Positions 35,765 to 46,600 of a stretch of 64,000 nt of DNA are shown piece by piece. How positions within the stretch are numbered: the first letter of the stretch is position 1; each line of letters begins with the position of its first letter. Location of the stretch: the NCBI RefSeq assembly GCF_003634575.1, contig NZ_RBLJ01000004.1, forward strand, positions 806,001 through 870,000, given 5' to 3'. Source of the DNA: Photorhabdus asymbiotica (lineage in GTDB: Bacteria > Pseudomonadota > Gammaproteobacteria > Enterobacterales > Enterobacteriaceae). The position numbers and the translations under genes were made by a program. The notes beneath the pieces are model-generated. The model was not told where the DNA came from and made no database searches. It was given only the letters and a program-made list of their open reading frames with translations.

Positions 35765-36570
35765 TATGCGAACTCCTGTAAATAGACATATTGTATAAAT
35801 TGTGTAACGTGACGAATAAAGCTCTGAGGATCTTGAGTAATATAAAAATGGTCGCCGGTAACTTCCTGGCAACAATAAGAAAGGTTTTGCGTGTTACCTG
35901 CAAGCCAATGATGCCATTGCTGAACTTCCATAGCAGAAGCTTCTTTGTCTTCGTTGCCATAAAGCAATAGCGTTGGTGTTTGCAGTTTTACTGAATCAGG
36001 TTGAATAACATGGTGATAGTGCTCTGTAGCAAAAAAATCAGCACGTAGCATTGGTAAGAACAATGCAAGCAATCCTGGATCTTCTCGTAACATCGGGCTG
36101 CAACCGCCGATATCAATCAATTGCTCAATGAATTCATGATCAGGCAGTCCGCTCAGTTGGCGGCGAGGTTGAAGATGGGGGGCATGACACCCCGAAAGTA
36201 CCAGTGCCTTGAGGGAACAGTTATGTTGTTCAAGGCGTTGGCAAGTTTCAAAAGCAACCTGAGCTCCCATGCTATGACCAACTAATATCAGGTTTTCTCT
36301 CTGTGCAGGAGTGAATGATACGATCAGATCGGCAAGTGATTGTGCTAATGGCTCAATCCGGGTGGTCGCGCGTTCATTCATACGGCTGTCATGTCCGGGG
36401 TAAATCACCAGTGAAGCCGCTATATCTGAATTTTCTAATGTGGACCATTGGCGGAATGCACTGGAACTGCCCCCAGCAAAGGGGCAGATTAGCAATGTGT
36501 ATTTGGGCTTGCCGTGAGTCGTCAGGCATGGGCGAATCATCGGGTGTGTAGGAAGTACCCACGTCATCAC
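35764..36570 (-). CDS. ybtT: Type II thioesterase (YbtT-like)
   Basis: The 268-residue alpha/beta hydrolase has the nucleophile motif GHSMGAQVAFE near residue 100, the early segment LLICPFAGGSSSAFRQW and a histidine in TGDHFYI near the C-terminus, the usual type II (proofreading) thioesterase pattern. It removes mis-primed acyl groups from carrier proteins of the assembly line. Translation may begin at GTG 36570, which overlaps the ybtU stop, or the ATG immediately after it. Gene order irp1-ybtU-ybtT-ybtE is the same as in the Yersinia high-pathogenicity island. Confidence 0.9.
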   Translation of the reverse strand: MMTWVLPTHPMIRPCLTTHGKPKYTLLICPFAGGSSSAFRQWSTLENSDIAASLVIYPGHDSRMNERATTRIEPLAQSLADLIVSFTPAQRENLILVGHSMGAQVAFETCQRLEQHNCSLKALVLSGCHAPHLQPRRQLSGLPDHEFIEQLIDIGGCSPMLREDPGLLALFLPMLRADFFATEHYHHVIQPDSVKLQTPTLLLYGNEDKEASAMEVQQWHHWLAGNTQNLSYCCQEVTGDHFYITQDPQSFIRHVTQFIQYVYLQEFA

Positions 36571-37664
36571 TATTTTTCCTTAGTTAGCATCAATTGAGCT
36601 GGATCAATCCAGACTGGAGGCGATAAATCCTGGGTAACAGGCTCTCCCATAATGCGTAAAATTTGTTGCCATAAGTCTGCCAGCCGTAGTTGGTAGTCGT
36701 AGGCAAAAGCAGTAGGGCGGAGAGCGCCAGTTAATACAGAACTTAAGGTATTGAGTAGAAATGCCACACCTTCAGCACCATCACATTCAAATGCTGTCAT
36801 CCAGTTTTTGGTTGCCGGACAAAGAATTTGTGATGTTGTCTGGTGCAAATAAGCCCCATCTGGCTGACTGGCGTTTAGGTAAAGGCTTTGCTCATTATTT
36901 AGATGATTTGGTGCATGAAGAACCGGTGTCCAGATAACCGGCCCATAACTGGCTTCCTGCGTAAGATAACCGGCAGGCCAAATCAGCGTCATTTTATGCA
37001 TAACCAGGTTATGCATGTCTGGATCTCTGGGGTCCAGATAAGATTGAACGTTTAACGTTATCGTTGTATCCGCAAAGCTGAGTTCAAAGCAATGAAATGC
37101 ATTGCTCCGTTGACCGACATAAACTATCTCCATGTGTTCCGGGCAATGACATGCCTGTAATAACAGGTCAAGTGCGGAAAATAGTAACTGACGGCTGGTT
37201 GTCAGGTAGCCACTTACCGGACGTTGCTGTGATAATTGGTTGATTTGTTGTGCCGCATGTAACCAGCTTCTACCAGCATGGCATTGGCTGTAAAAGCTAT
37301 TTACCCAAAACATAGCATCATGTTTGTTAGCTGTTGATTGGTGTCTTTTGATGGCTTCTGCATCAAGCGGGTGTTCCTGAATGACAGAAATACCCCGCGC
37401 CAATAATGCCTGAGTTAATTGGTCGCCTTTGCCACCAATAATCTCTGCACGGATGACCACACAGGCAATATCGATGTCGTCTGGCAGTTCATCCAATGAG
37501 TGAAATAGTGGCACGTTGAAATCACGAGCAAGTTGTTGCGAACGCGTACTTCCTTGCGCCAGAATCCCAGCCAGTTCCAGACCTGGCCGAGGTTGTAGAA
37601 ACGCATTAAGGTACAGTTCGCCAAATTTTGAACCGACAATCAGAACCCGCCGTGGCTTTATCAT
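36570..37664 (-). CDS. ybtU: Thiazolinyl imide reductase (YbtU/Irp3)
   Basis: The 364-residue protein has an N-terminal nucleotide-binding fold (RRVLIVGSKFGELYLNAFL) and the GFO/IDH/MocA-like layout with VIQEHPLD near residue 110, where the family has its conserved E-x-P. In yersiniabactin synthesis the NADPH-dependent enzyme reduces the second thiazoline to a thiazolidine while bound to HMWP2. The start overlaps the irp1 stop by four bases (ATGA). Its presence predicts that the product of this locus also contains a thiazolidine ring. Confidence 0.9.
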   Translation of the reverse strand: MIKPRRVLIVGSKFGELYLNAFLQPRPGLELAGILAQGSTRSQQLARDFNVPLFHSLDELPDDIDIACVVIRAEIIGGKGDQLTQALLARGISVIQEHPLDAEAIKRHQSTANKHDAMFWVNSFYSQCHAGRSWLHAAQQINQLSQQRPVSGYLTTSRQLLFSALDLLLQACHCPEHMEIVYVGQRSNAFHCFELSFADTTITLNVQSYLDPRDPDMHNLVMHKMTLIWPAGYLTQEASYGPVIWTPVLHAPNHLNNEQSLYLNASQPDGAYLHQTTSQILCPATKNWMTAFECDGAEGVAFLLNTLSSVLTGALRPTAFAYDYQLRLADLWQQILRIMGEPVTQDLSPPVWIDPAQLMLTKEK

Positions 37665-40600
37665 ATGTTCTCCTTAACAGGCTCAATAGTTGGGACTGAA
37701 TTCAGGATGTCTTTCAGACAACTAACCAGAGAGCCGACATGTTTGTGTTGGAATAGACTGTAATGATCACCATCAAGTGGTGTCACATTAACTGGCCCGA
37801 AAGTCTGCCAGCCAAGATCCCTTGAAGTGATTGTGGTTGGATCAAGGTAATCCATAAAATCAGGCAATGCTTGTACTGCCCGGATAAGACAGAAAGGCTG
37901 CGAAGTCCGCGGTGGACAGTAATCAAGCAATGCACTCAGATTGTGGCGCCATACCGAGTAAAGTGCAGTCAGCGAGCTGTCAATCTGTGCCGATTGTGGT
38001 AAGGCTTCGTGCAGCGCCTGAAGGAATGTCTCAGTATTAGCCGCGATAACACGGTTATCCAGCACCAAACCGGGGAATTGTCCCTGTAAATCGAGCAGGA
38101 AATGACGATGACAGAATGCATCATCCAGAGTCAGATCAGTGCGCACGTTTGGCGCAAAACTATCAATCAGGATGCAATGAGAAACGCTTTCACCCGCCGC
38201 GCGTAACTGATGTGCCATTTCATAGGCCACGAGTCCACCGAAAGACCAGCCGGCCAGTGTATAAGGTCCTTTAGGCTGGAAGCTACGGATTTGATTGATA
38301 TAGTCAGCAGCCAGCGCAGCAACGGAAGGCTTATCGGTATTTAAGCTATCTGGCGCAAATGCCAATCCAATCATACGTTGGGTGCTGAAATTAGCTGCCA
38401 AATGGCGATACCCCAGTAGATGTCCACCAATAGGATGTACGATAAATAAGGCTGGTTGCTCAACATTTCCTTTGTTCAGTATCACACTCTGGCAAGCGTT
38501 TTCCGGTTGATGTTCAATAAATTCAGCCAATGAATGTACGGTATCGTAAGTTTGTAACAGGCTGAGTGGATATTGACGATTGAACGTCTGGTTGATTTTC
38601 ACCATTAGCCTCACTGCCGCAAGAGAATCTCCGCCAAGAGTAAAGAAACTCTCGTGCACGTTGATACCTTGTTGCTCTAATACCGATTCCCAAAGGCTTA
38701 ATACCGCTTGTCCTGTCGCGTTGAGGGTCACCGCCGATGGCGTTGAGTTAACTTCTTGCGCTGTTTCAATCAGAGTAACCAGTGTACGTCTGTCGATTTT
38801 ACCGTTGTCTGATACAGGTATCGTATCAAGCGTGATAAATCGCTGTGGACACATCCAAACCGGCAAGGTTTGCTGCAACCAGTGAGGCAGTACCGGTAAA
38901 AGTTCTGTAGATACGGGGGCGTTGTCAGTTAAACGTAAGCCCGCGACGAGTTGCAATGCGCCGGTTGATGTGGTGTGTGCAAACACTAATGCTTGTTGTA
39001 TCTCAGGGTGCTCACATAAACGGTGCTCAATTTCGCCCAGCTCAATTCGATAACCACGAATTTTAATCTGGTGATCATTGCGTCCCAGAAATTCGATATT
39101 ACCGTCTGGCCGCCAGCGTCCTAAGTCACCGGTGCGGTAAAGTCGCTCACCGGTTTGAGGATGAGTGATAAATGCGTGTTCAGTTTTTTCTGAATCGGCC
39201 CAATAACCCAGCGCCAGCCCTTGTCCGCCAATATAAAGCTCACCGGTTACCCAGACCGGACAAGGTGAAAGTGCTGAATTAAGTACATAGAAGGTCTGAT
39301 TAGCCAAAGGCTTACCATAGGGAATGCTACGCCAGTTGGGATCAATGTGTGCGATAGGATAGGCGATAGACCATATTGATGCTTCGGTAGCACCTCCCAA
39401 ACTGAGAAGATTTAGCTCAGGGTGGAGAGCATATAATTTTGCTGGCAAATGGGTTGGTATCCAGTCACCACTCATCAATATCCAGCGCAGACTATCCAGA
39501 GAATGTGGGTAGCTTCGGGCATATTCTTCAAGCAGTTGTACAAATGCCGGAACAGAGTTCCAAACTGTGACCGATTCTTGCTGTAACCATGTCAATAATT
39601 TGTCAGGTTGACGGCTGTCACCAGGAGAAGGAATAACCAATTTTGCCCCACAGCTCAAAGTACCGAATAGATCATAAACTGAGAGGTCAAATGTTAATTC
39701 TGATATTGCCAGTACGCTATCGTGTTCATTGAGTGCAATGCGTTGGTTAATATCAAGGATGGTGTTGACCGCGCCCTGATGATCTATCATCACGCCTTTT
39801 GGTTTTCCGGTAGAGCCGGAGGTGAAGATGACATAAGCTAAATCCTCAGGGCGTGCGGATAAACTCTGCACACCGGGATTGACAGGTAAGCGGTTAAGTA
39901 ATGTTTCATCCAGAGAGATGACTTGCACATTGTCAGGCCAGCTCATCTGTTGAGCAAATTTAGGTTGAGTCAGTACGGTATCGACTTCTCCTGAGGCTAA
40001 TAGCTGATGGATGCGCTGTTGCGGATAACTAGCATCAATAGGCAGATAAGCCCGTCCTGCTAATAAAATCGCAATAACCGCGACAACTTGTTCCCAGCCT
40101 TTTTCCATTACTACACCAATCAGAGATGAAGTCTGATTTTCCTGCGCTTGCAGATGAGCCGCCAGTGTCAGGCTTTGTGACCACAAAGTGCGATAGTCTA
40201 ACTGACGAGAGGTATCGACAACAGCAGTGTGTTGTGGATAACGATTTACTGCCTGTTCAAGTAATGAGCAAAGTGTATGAGGCGGAAAAACGTTTTTCGT
40301 CGCATTACTGTTCTGACATAAAGTGCGATCACTGGCCGGGAGCCAGTCAGGAAGTGGGGCGTTCCATGGGTAATCTGGTTCGAGCAGTGCAACGATACTG
40401 GCTTGATAATGGGCAAACATGTTTTCTGCAACTTGTGGTTGGAACAGTTGCGGCAAAATTGCCCATTGTAGGGTGACACCACCGTCTGCGCTGGAAATTA
40501 GCATACAGTCAAGATAAACATGGGGTGTTTGCGCACCAAAAAGATTCAGCATTCCTAACCCTGATGGCCCTTTGCCCGCCGTACCGGTGGTATCGTTGAA

Positions 40601-43600
40601 TACGATTGGCATTCCAGCATTCAGGTTGTGGCGATGCTGATTTTTCTCTCTGAGTACCAATTGCCCGTCAAACAGCGCATGTTGCAGATCGGCTAACCAC
40701 TGTCTTTGTATCCGGCTTACTGCATCACCGAAGCCTGTAATATTGCGTAAATCCACTTCTAATAATGATGTGGTAGACAGATTGCCGACTAATGTATCGC
40801 AATGCTGTGGCATTAACAGGCGGTTGCCATGCAGGACATTAATAGTGAAATGTTCGCTGTTACTCCATACTGACAGAATATGGGCAAATAATGTGAGCAT
40901 AACTTGTGAAGGTGATACCCGGTGTTCTGCCGCACGTTGTTGCAAACGTTGCCACTGTTGTGGACTGATATATCCTGTTAGGCACTGTTGATCGAGTTGT
41001 TGTGACTGATGATCTTTCAGTGGTAACACTGGTGCATCAGGAAGTGAAGGTAAGCGATCAAGCCAGTATTGCCGGCTTTGTTGCCAGGCTTCTCCGGTTT
41101 TCTCATTCTCCAGTGCTTGAATATAGTCACCGATAGTCGCCACTGGCGGCTCTGGCTGCCAGTTAGGCTCCTGATACCAATGGTGTAAATCACGCAAGAT
41201 TAACGTTAGACTTTTACCATCAGCTACCAGCAGGTCGATGGTCAAATGCAATAGGTGTGTCCGATCATCAGTATGGTAGAGCGTTAAGTCAAACAGCGGC
41301 CAGTTGTCGCTGGGAACCCCTTGAGTACGCAGTGTGTCACGGGCATCATCCAACTGGGTCTCGCGCTCATTTGGCATCATGTTACGGCAATCAATGACCG
41401 TCGGTGTATAGCAGGGAATGTCCGGCAGAATATGATATTGCCCATCTTTCACATAACCGCGTAATTGCCCATGATGGTTTATCACACGGTTCCAGGCGGT
41501 GGTGAAACGAGGTAGATCAAGTCCGTTGATAGCCAGTTCAGCGTAGAAGTGGGCGATACCGTTACCAAATTGGAACAGTTGACTTTCTCCTAACCAATAA
41601 GCGTATTGCAATGCGGTGAGTGGCAGAGTCTGTTCTGATGCGGGTTCTTTAGCCTGATCGGGTGTAGCACGCGGAGCTGAATTTGTCTCAACTACCCGCA
41701 GGGTACGGCAAAATTCATTCAATTTAGGATGTTCGAATAGCTGTTGCAGATTAGCCTGTTCGTACCCTTGGCGGCGTAGTTGCACCACCATTCTGGTCGC
41801 AATTAAGCTATCACCACCACTTTGGAAAAAGTCACTTTGGCGTTTTATTGGCTGAGGAAGCAGTGAACTCCAGAGCGCAATCACTTGCTGTTCAATATCA
41901 TGGAGTTGTTCATCTTCTGTTTCCGGTTGCCCAGTTTCCGTGGTTAACGTTTGTACCATGCTCTCTTTCGTTGTCACTGGCAGCGGCAATTGTTCTTGCT
42001 GTTGAATATGCAATGAGTAAGGCAAGGTAGAAAATTGTGCTGCTATTTCACGGACATTAAGCCGCGCTTGCTGTTCAGTCCGCGCCAGAATCAGTTGTTG
42101 ATGCAGTTCAGGTCCGTCTTGTCCCGGCCATTCCAATGAAACCCGATAACCAGACTTCTCCAGACATTGACGCCAGTCAGCAAGTTCCAGCAATGCACTG
42201 TCACCGCGATCGTCGGTCCAGGCGTTAATACCTTCAATAAATCCAACACTGGCGAGTTGCATAGCACTTTCACGCTTGGTTGATTCAATGATCAGCAACC
42301 ATCCGCCGGGTTTCAGTAACCGAGACAGACGTTGCAGGGTATTTTTCAGGTGGACTGCATCATGTAATACGTTAACCGCCATAATCAGGTCATAACCCGA
42401 TTCAGGATGCTGACTAAAATCAATACGTTGGTTAATGTCGAACAGGGCAAATTTTACAGTTTCGCCATAGTGATTGAGTAACTGGCGTGCATCATCCAGA
42501 AATAGCGGTGAAACATCAGTAAAGTGGTAATTTTCAATGACTTGTGCATTGTGCGCCAGTACTTTCGCTGAGGTTGCCCCAGTTCCTGCACCGACTTCCA
42601 GTACTGTGAAATGTTCGGATGTTTGGCTCAATTGGCGGACAATTTCAGCGGCAGTTTGGTTCAGGCAACGTAACGCCGGGTTCTCACTGTAGAGGCTGGC
42701 TGTGGTTTGTTTATCGGCAAACAGCAATTCCAATGCATTGCCTTTTCCGGCAAGCAGGGTGTCATGTTGTCCGATACAAGTTGCTACATAACGACTGATA
42801 GTTTGGCACCATACTGCATCATCCAGTTTTGTTGTAGGAGCAGGAATATGACTAAGCGGTTGCAAACAACGGTATCCGTCAGCGGTTTTTTCAATAAATC
42901 CTTGCTTGTTTAATAACGTCAGCCATTGGGTAAGCAGGCGTTGATACTGTGGCGCCAGTTGTAAACGTTGTTCAATCTCTTCACGAGAGTGGCTTTGTTG
43001 TGGAGAAGTGAATAGGTTATGGCGTAGTAAAGTCTGGCCCAGACCCAATAATGCTTGTTGTTCAATGTGTTGCCAGGAACGTTCAAACGCTTGTTGCTCT
43101 GTTAACGCAGGCAACGGTAACACATCGGTGTTGATAACCCGTGGTTCTGGCAGTGATAATGACAAATTATCTTCTGCAACCAGCCATAAATTATAACCTT
43201 GTGTTTCGTCCTGACGTGGCTGAATTTCTGCCAACCGTATTTCAGGCTTAGCACGTAGATTTTGTTCAGCCTGACGCAATTCAGGATGTTGTGGCCAGAA
43301 GTCATAACGCAGGTGACCAGAAGGTGGTGTGCGAAGATCATAATGCTCTATGCGTTCAGGCTGGCGGCAAATTTGCACTAATAGCGCATTGTAAGCAGCA
43401 AACAGCGCTTCAATGACACCTGGCTCTAACACATCATCCATGCAATACCAGTTAAATAGCAGATCACCATCGACTTCCATAACTTGATGATCCAGCCAGA
43501 CTTGTGGCGTTTGGCTCAGAACAAACACCGGGTCACCGAGTAATTGCGTGATAGATTGTTTGATGGCGACACCTTCTTGTGCCATCCCCAACATACTAGT

Positions 43601-46600
43601 GAAAACCACTGGTGTTAGTGGTTGTCTGCTTTGAGCTTCGCCATTTTGTTGGCGACCGAGTTCCCGCAATACTTCAACACCATTGACATGATTGTGGCTC
43701 AGCCGTTGCCAGAGCAAGGCTTGGGTTTTTTCCATGCTGACACGTAGGGAGGTTGTCTTGCGTAAATCGAAATCCATCAACATGACTGAGGTAAAATCAC
43801 CAATCAGATCTTGCACCTCTGGATGGAAAGGCTGTCGGTTAAAGAAGGTCAGGTTGAGGGTAAACAACGGATGACGGCTGTACCATTCAAGAGTATGAGC
43901 AAATAGTGTCAGCAGGCCAGCAGAAGGCGTCACGCCCCATTTTTTCCAGCTTTGTTTAAGTCTCTGCCAGTCAGATTCAACCAATCGACCTTCATAAGTC
44001 GTAAATTGTGGCTGACCACGCTGAGGCAGTTGTGGGTTCAACGGTAATCTTGGCGCAGGGGGCAGTGAAAGTAATTGTTCCTGCCAGTATGCCCATGACG
44101 CCCGCCACTCTTTACTTTCACGTTGCGCTTGTTCTGCCATCACATAGTCGCGGAAAGTAAATGCTTGTGGAGCTAGTGGTTGCTGGCGATAAGCAAGTTG
44201 TAGATCATCCATCATGATCCGGAAACTCTGTACGTCAAACTGCAACAGGTCCAGGTTCATATGTAAGCGACAACGTTCATTTGGTAGCAACGAAATAGAG
44301 ACTTCAAACAGTGGCCACTGTTCCGCAGGTGGTACGTGATAGGAAAGGGTATGACGACGCTGAGCCAAAGCTTGTTCGCAGGCTGTATCGTCTAGCGTTC
44401 GCAAGTCATCCTGTGATAAAGCATACCAAGGCGTTTCAGGCAGAATTCTTTGTTGTCCATCTTCATCCACTACCATGCGTAACATGCCATGACGCTGAAT
44501 TAAAGCATTCCATGCCTTCTCGAAACGCGGGATATCAAAACTATCCAGTGCCAGATCCCATTCAAATAAGACATGGCAAGCTACACCACCAAAATCAATG
44601 GCCTGAGTACGACCAATCCAGTAAGCATGTTGAATTGGCGTCAGAGGGAATGGTGCATGACGCTGGGAATTGTCAATCATGATTTCAGGTTGAACAGAGA
44701 CGATTGGCTGTTCAGGCAATGCGTCGCCAATTAGTGCATTGAGTCCCGCCAGCGTCATGTTCTGATAAGCCAATCCAGCGGTTAATCTAAAGCCAAATTG
44801 CTGGTGGATGACTGCATTCAGCTCCAGGAACAACAGGGAATCCAAACCGAATTGCAATAAATCCTGTTGCGGTGCTAAATGTTCAGGCTGTTCTAATCGC
44901 AATAATGTTGCGACACGTTGGCGCAACCAATTGAGCCGTTCTTCTTTATCCTGATACAACGTATTATCGGCAGAGTGCGAAAGGGTAGGCGTTGTCGTTG
45001 TAATACCAGCCTGTAAACGGCGCAAAATATCGGGATGATGTTCATCTAATCGCATTGCCAGATAGCAAGGAGATGCAGTACGCAGAGATTGATTAAAATG
45101 CCAGATACCTTCATTTATGCTGAATGGTAACATGCCATCTTGCGCCAGTTTTTCTACTAATCGCCGGTCGCGGGCCATACCAATACCACCCCAAACGCCC
45201 CAAACTAACGTTTTCACTATCAATTGATTTGGTGCTGTCAGTGCTAAAGATTCCAAACAAGCATTGGCGATTGCATAAGCACCTTGTCCCTGAGCGCCTA
45301 ACATTGATGCAGCAGAAGCGTGAAGCAGTAGATATTGGGCGTTATGTTGCACAAGCGCCGTTTGCAACGTTGATGCACTTTGGGCTTTTACAGATAACAT
45401 CTGTGACAGTCGTGGGGGCTCAAGTTCTGCCAGCCGGGTATGATCAGCCACACCTGCGGCATGAATCACACCAGCAATACGATCTTCTTGTGCCAGCGTT
45501 TGTATTGCTTTTAATAGGGCTGACGTATCAGTGACATCAACGTTAATCCAACGTATTTCACATTCAGTACTCAGTGACAACTCTTGTACAAAAGCAGCCC
45601 AGTCCGCATTTTGGCGGCGGGCAAACACGGCAATCTTACGCGCGCCTTGTGCCAGTAACCAACGGATGGAAATCTGACCGATACCGCCCATACCACCGGT
45701 AACAATGTGCCAACCCTCACGAGGAATCGACATCGGCTGTTGCGATAATGGTAATGGTTGACGTTGTAAAACCGGTACAGAGATTTGATTCCCACGGACT
45801 TTCAGCCAGCGCTGGTGTTCATGATTGTGTTTATTCAAATAGCCAAGTGCCAATGACAAAGAGTCTGCATCGTTGATATCAGCAATATCAATCGCCTGAA
45901 TATGACGATGGGGATATTCTTCAACTGCGACACGCAGCAATGCCCAAACAGCATATTGAGCCGGATTGATATCTTCTTTTGATAAGGTGGTTTCCGGCTG
46001 AGCGCAGCAGGTTATAACGGTTAACGGTGCTGTTTCGTCACATTTTAATGCGCTAATAACCTGATCACATAATTTAACAACATCATGGCCTTCAAGCAGT
46101 AATAACGTATTTCCGCTTTCAGGCTGTAAATTAATCCCCGCCTGACGCCAATGATGAATCATCTCATCATTGGCAGTTGAAGAACGGAGGGTATACGCCG
46201 TTGAAGATCTTGGTTTATCCGCGGTATTGATTGTACGCCAATGCAGGACATAGTGAGTCTCAGGGCATGGCTGTGGCACCGGAAGCCATGATTTGGTCAT
46301 AGCGTGTTTTGTCATAGATCGTGCTGCTACAGTTTGGCGCGGAAGATCGGCACGATCACTTAACAGCGCGAATAAGCGTTCGCCAGCATAGATCAAGGCA
46401 GGGAAAGCAGCGAGTAAACGGGCTTCCAGTGACCGGCGTTTGGCATAGGGTAAGGCGCTATCAGGGCGATACATTTTACTTGCCGTTGGCCCGGAAGCTT
46501 CCCGGTAATAACCTTGCTGGACACAGTAAGTCAATAACTGTTCCAGCAGAGGGTGCCAGCAAGGTTGTAGGCGACCTGCTCGAATAGTGTCGATGGCACT

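Noticed and set aside
35765-35875. Longer N-terminus for the fused ybtE-ybtS protein
   Set aside because: The extra 37 residues overlap the thioesterase gene in another frame, and the ATG at 35764 has the typical TAATG coupling and matches the family N-terminus.
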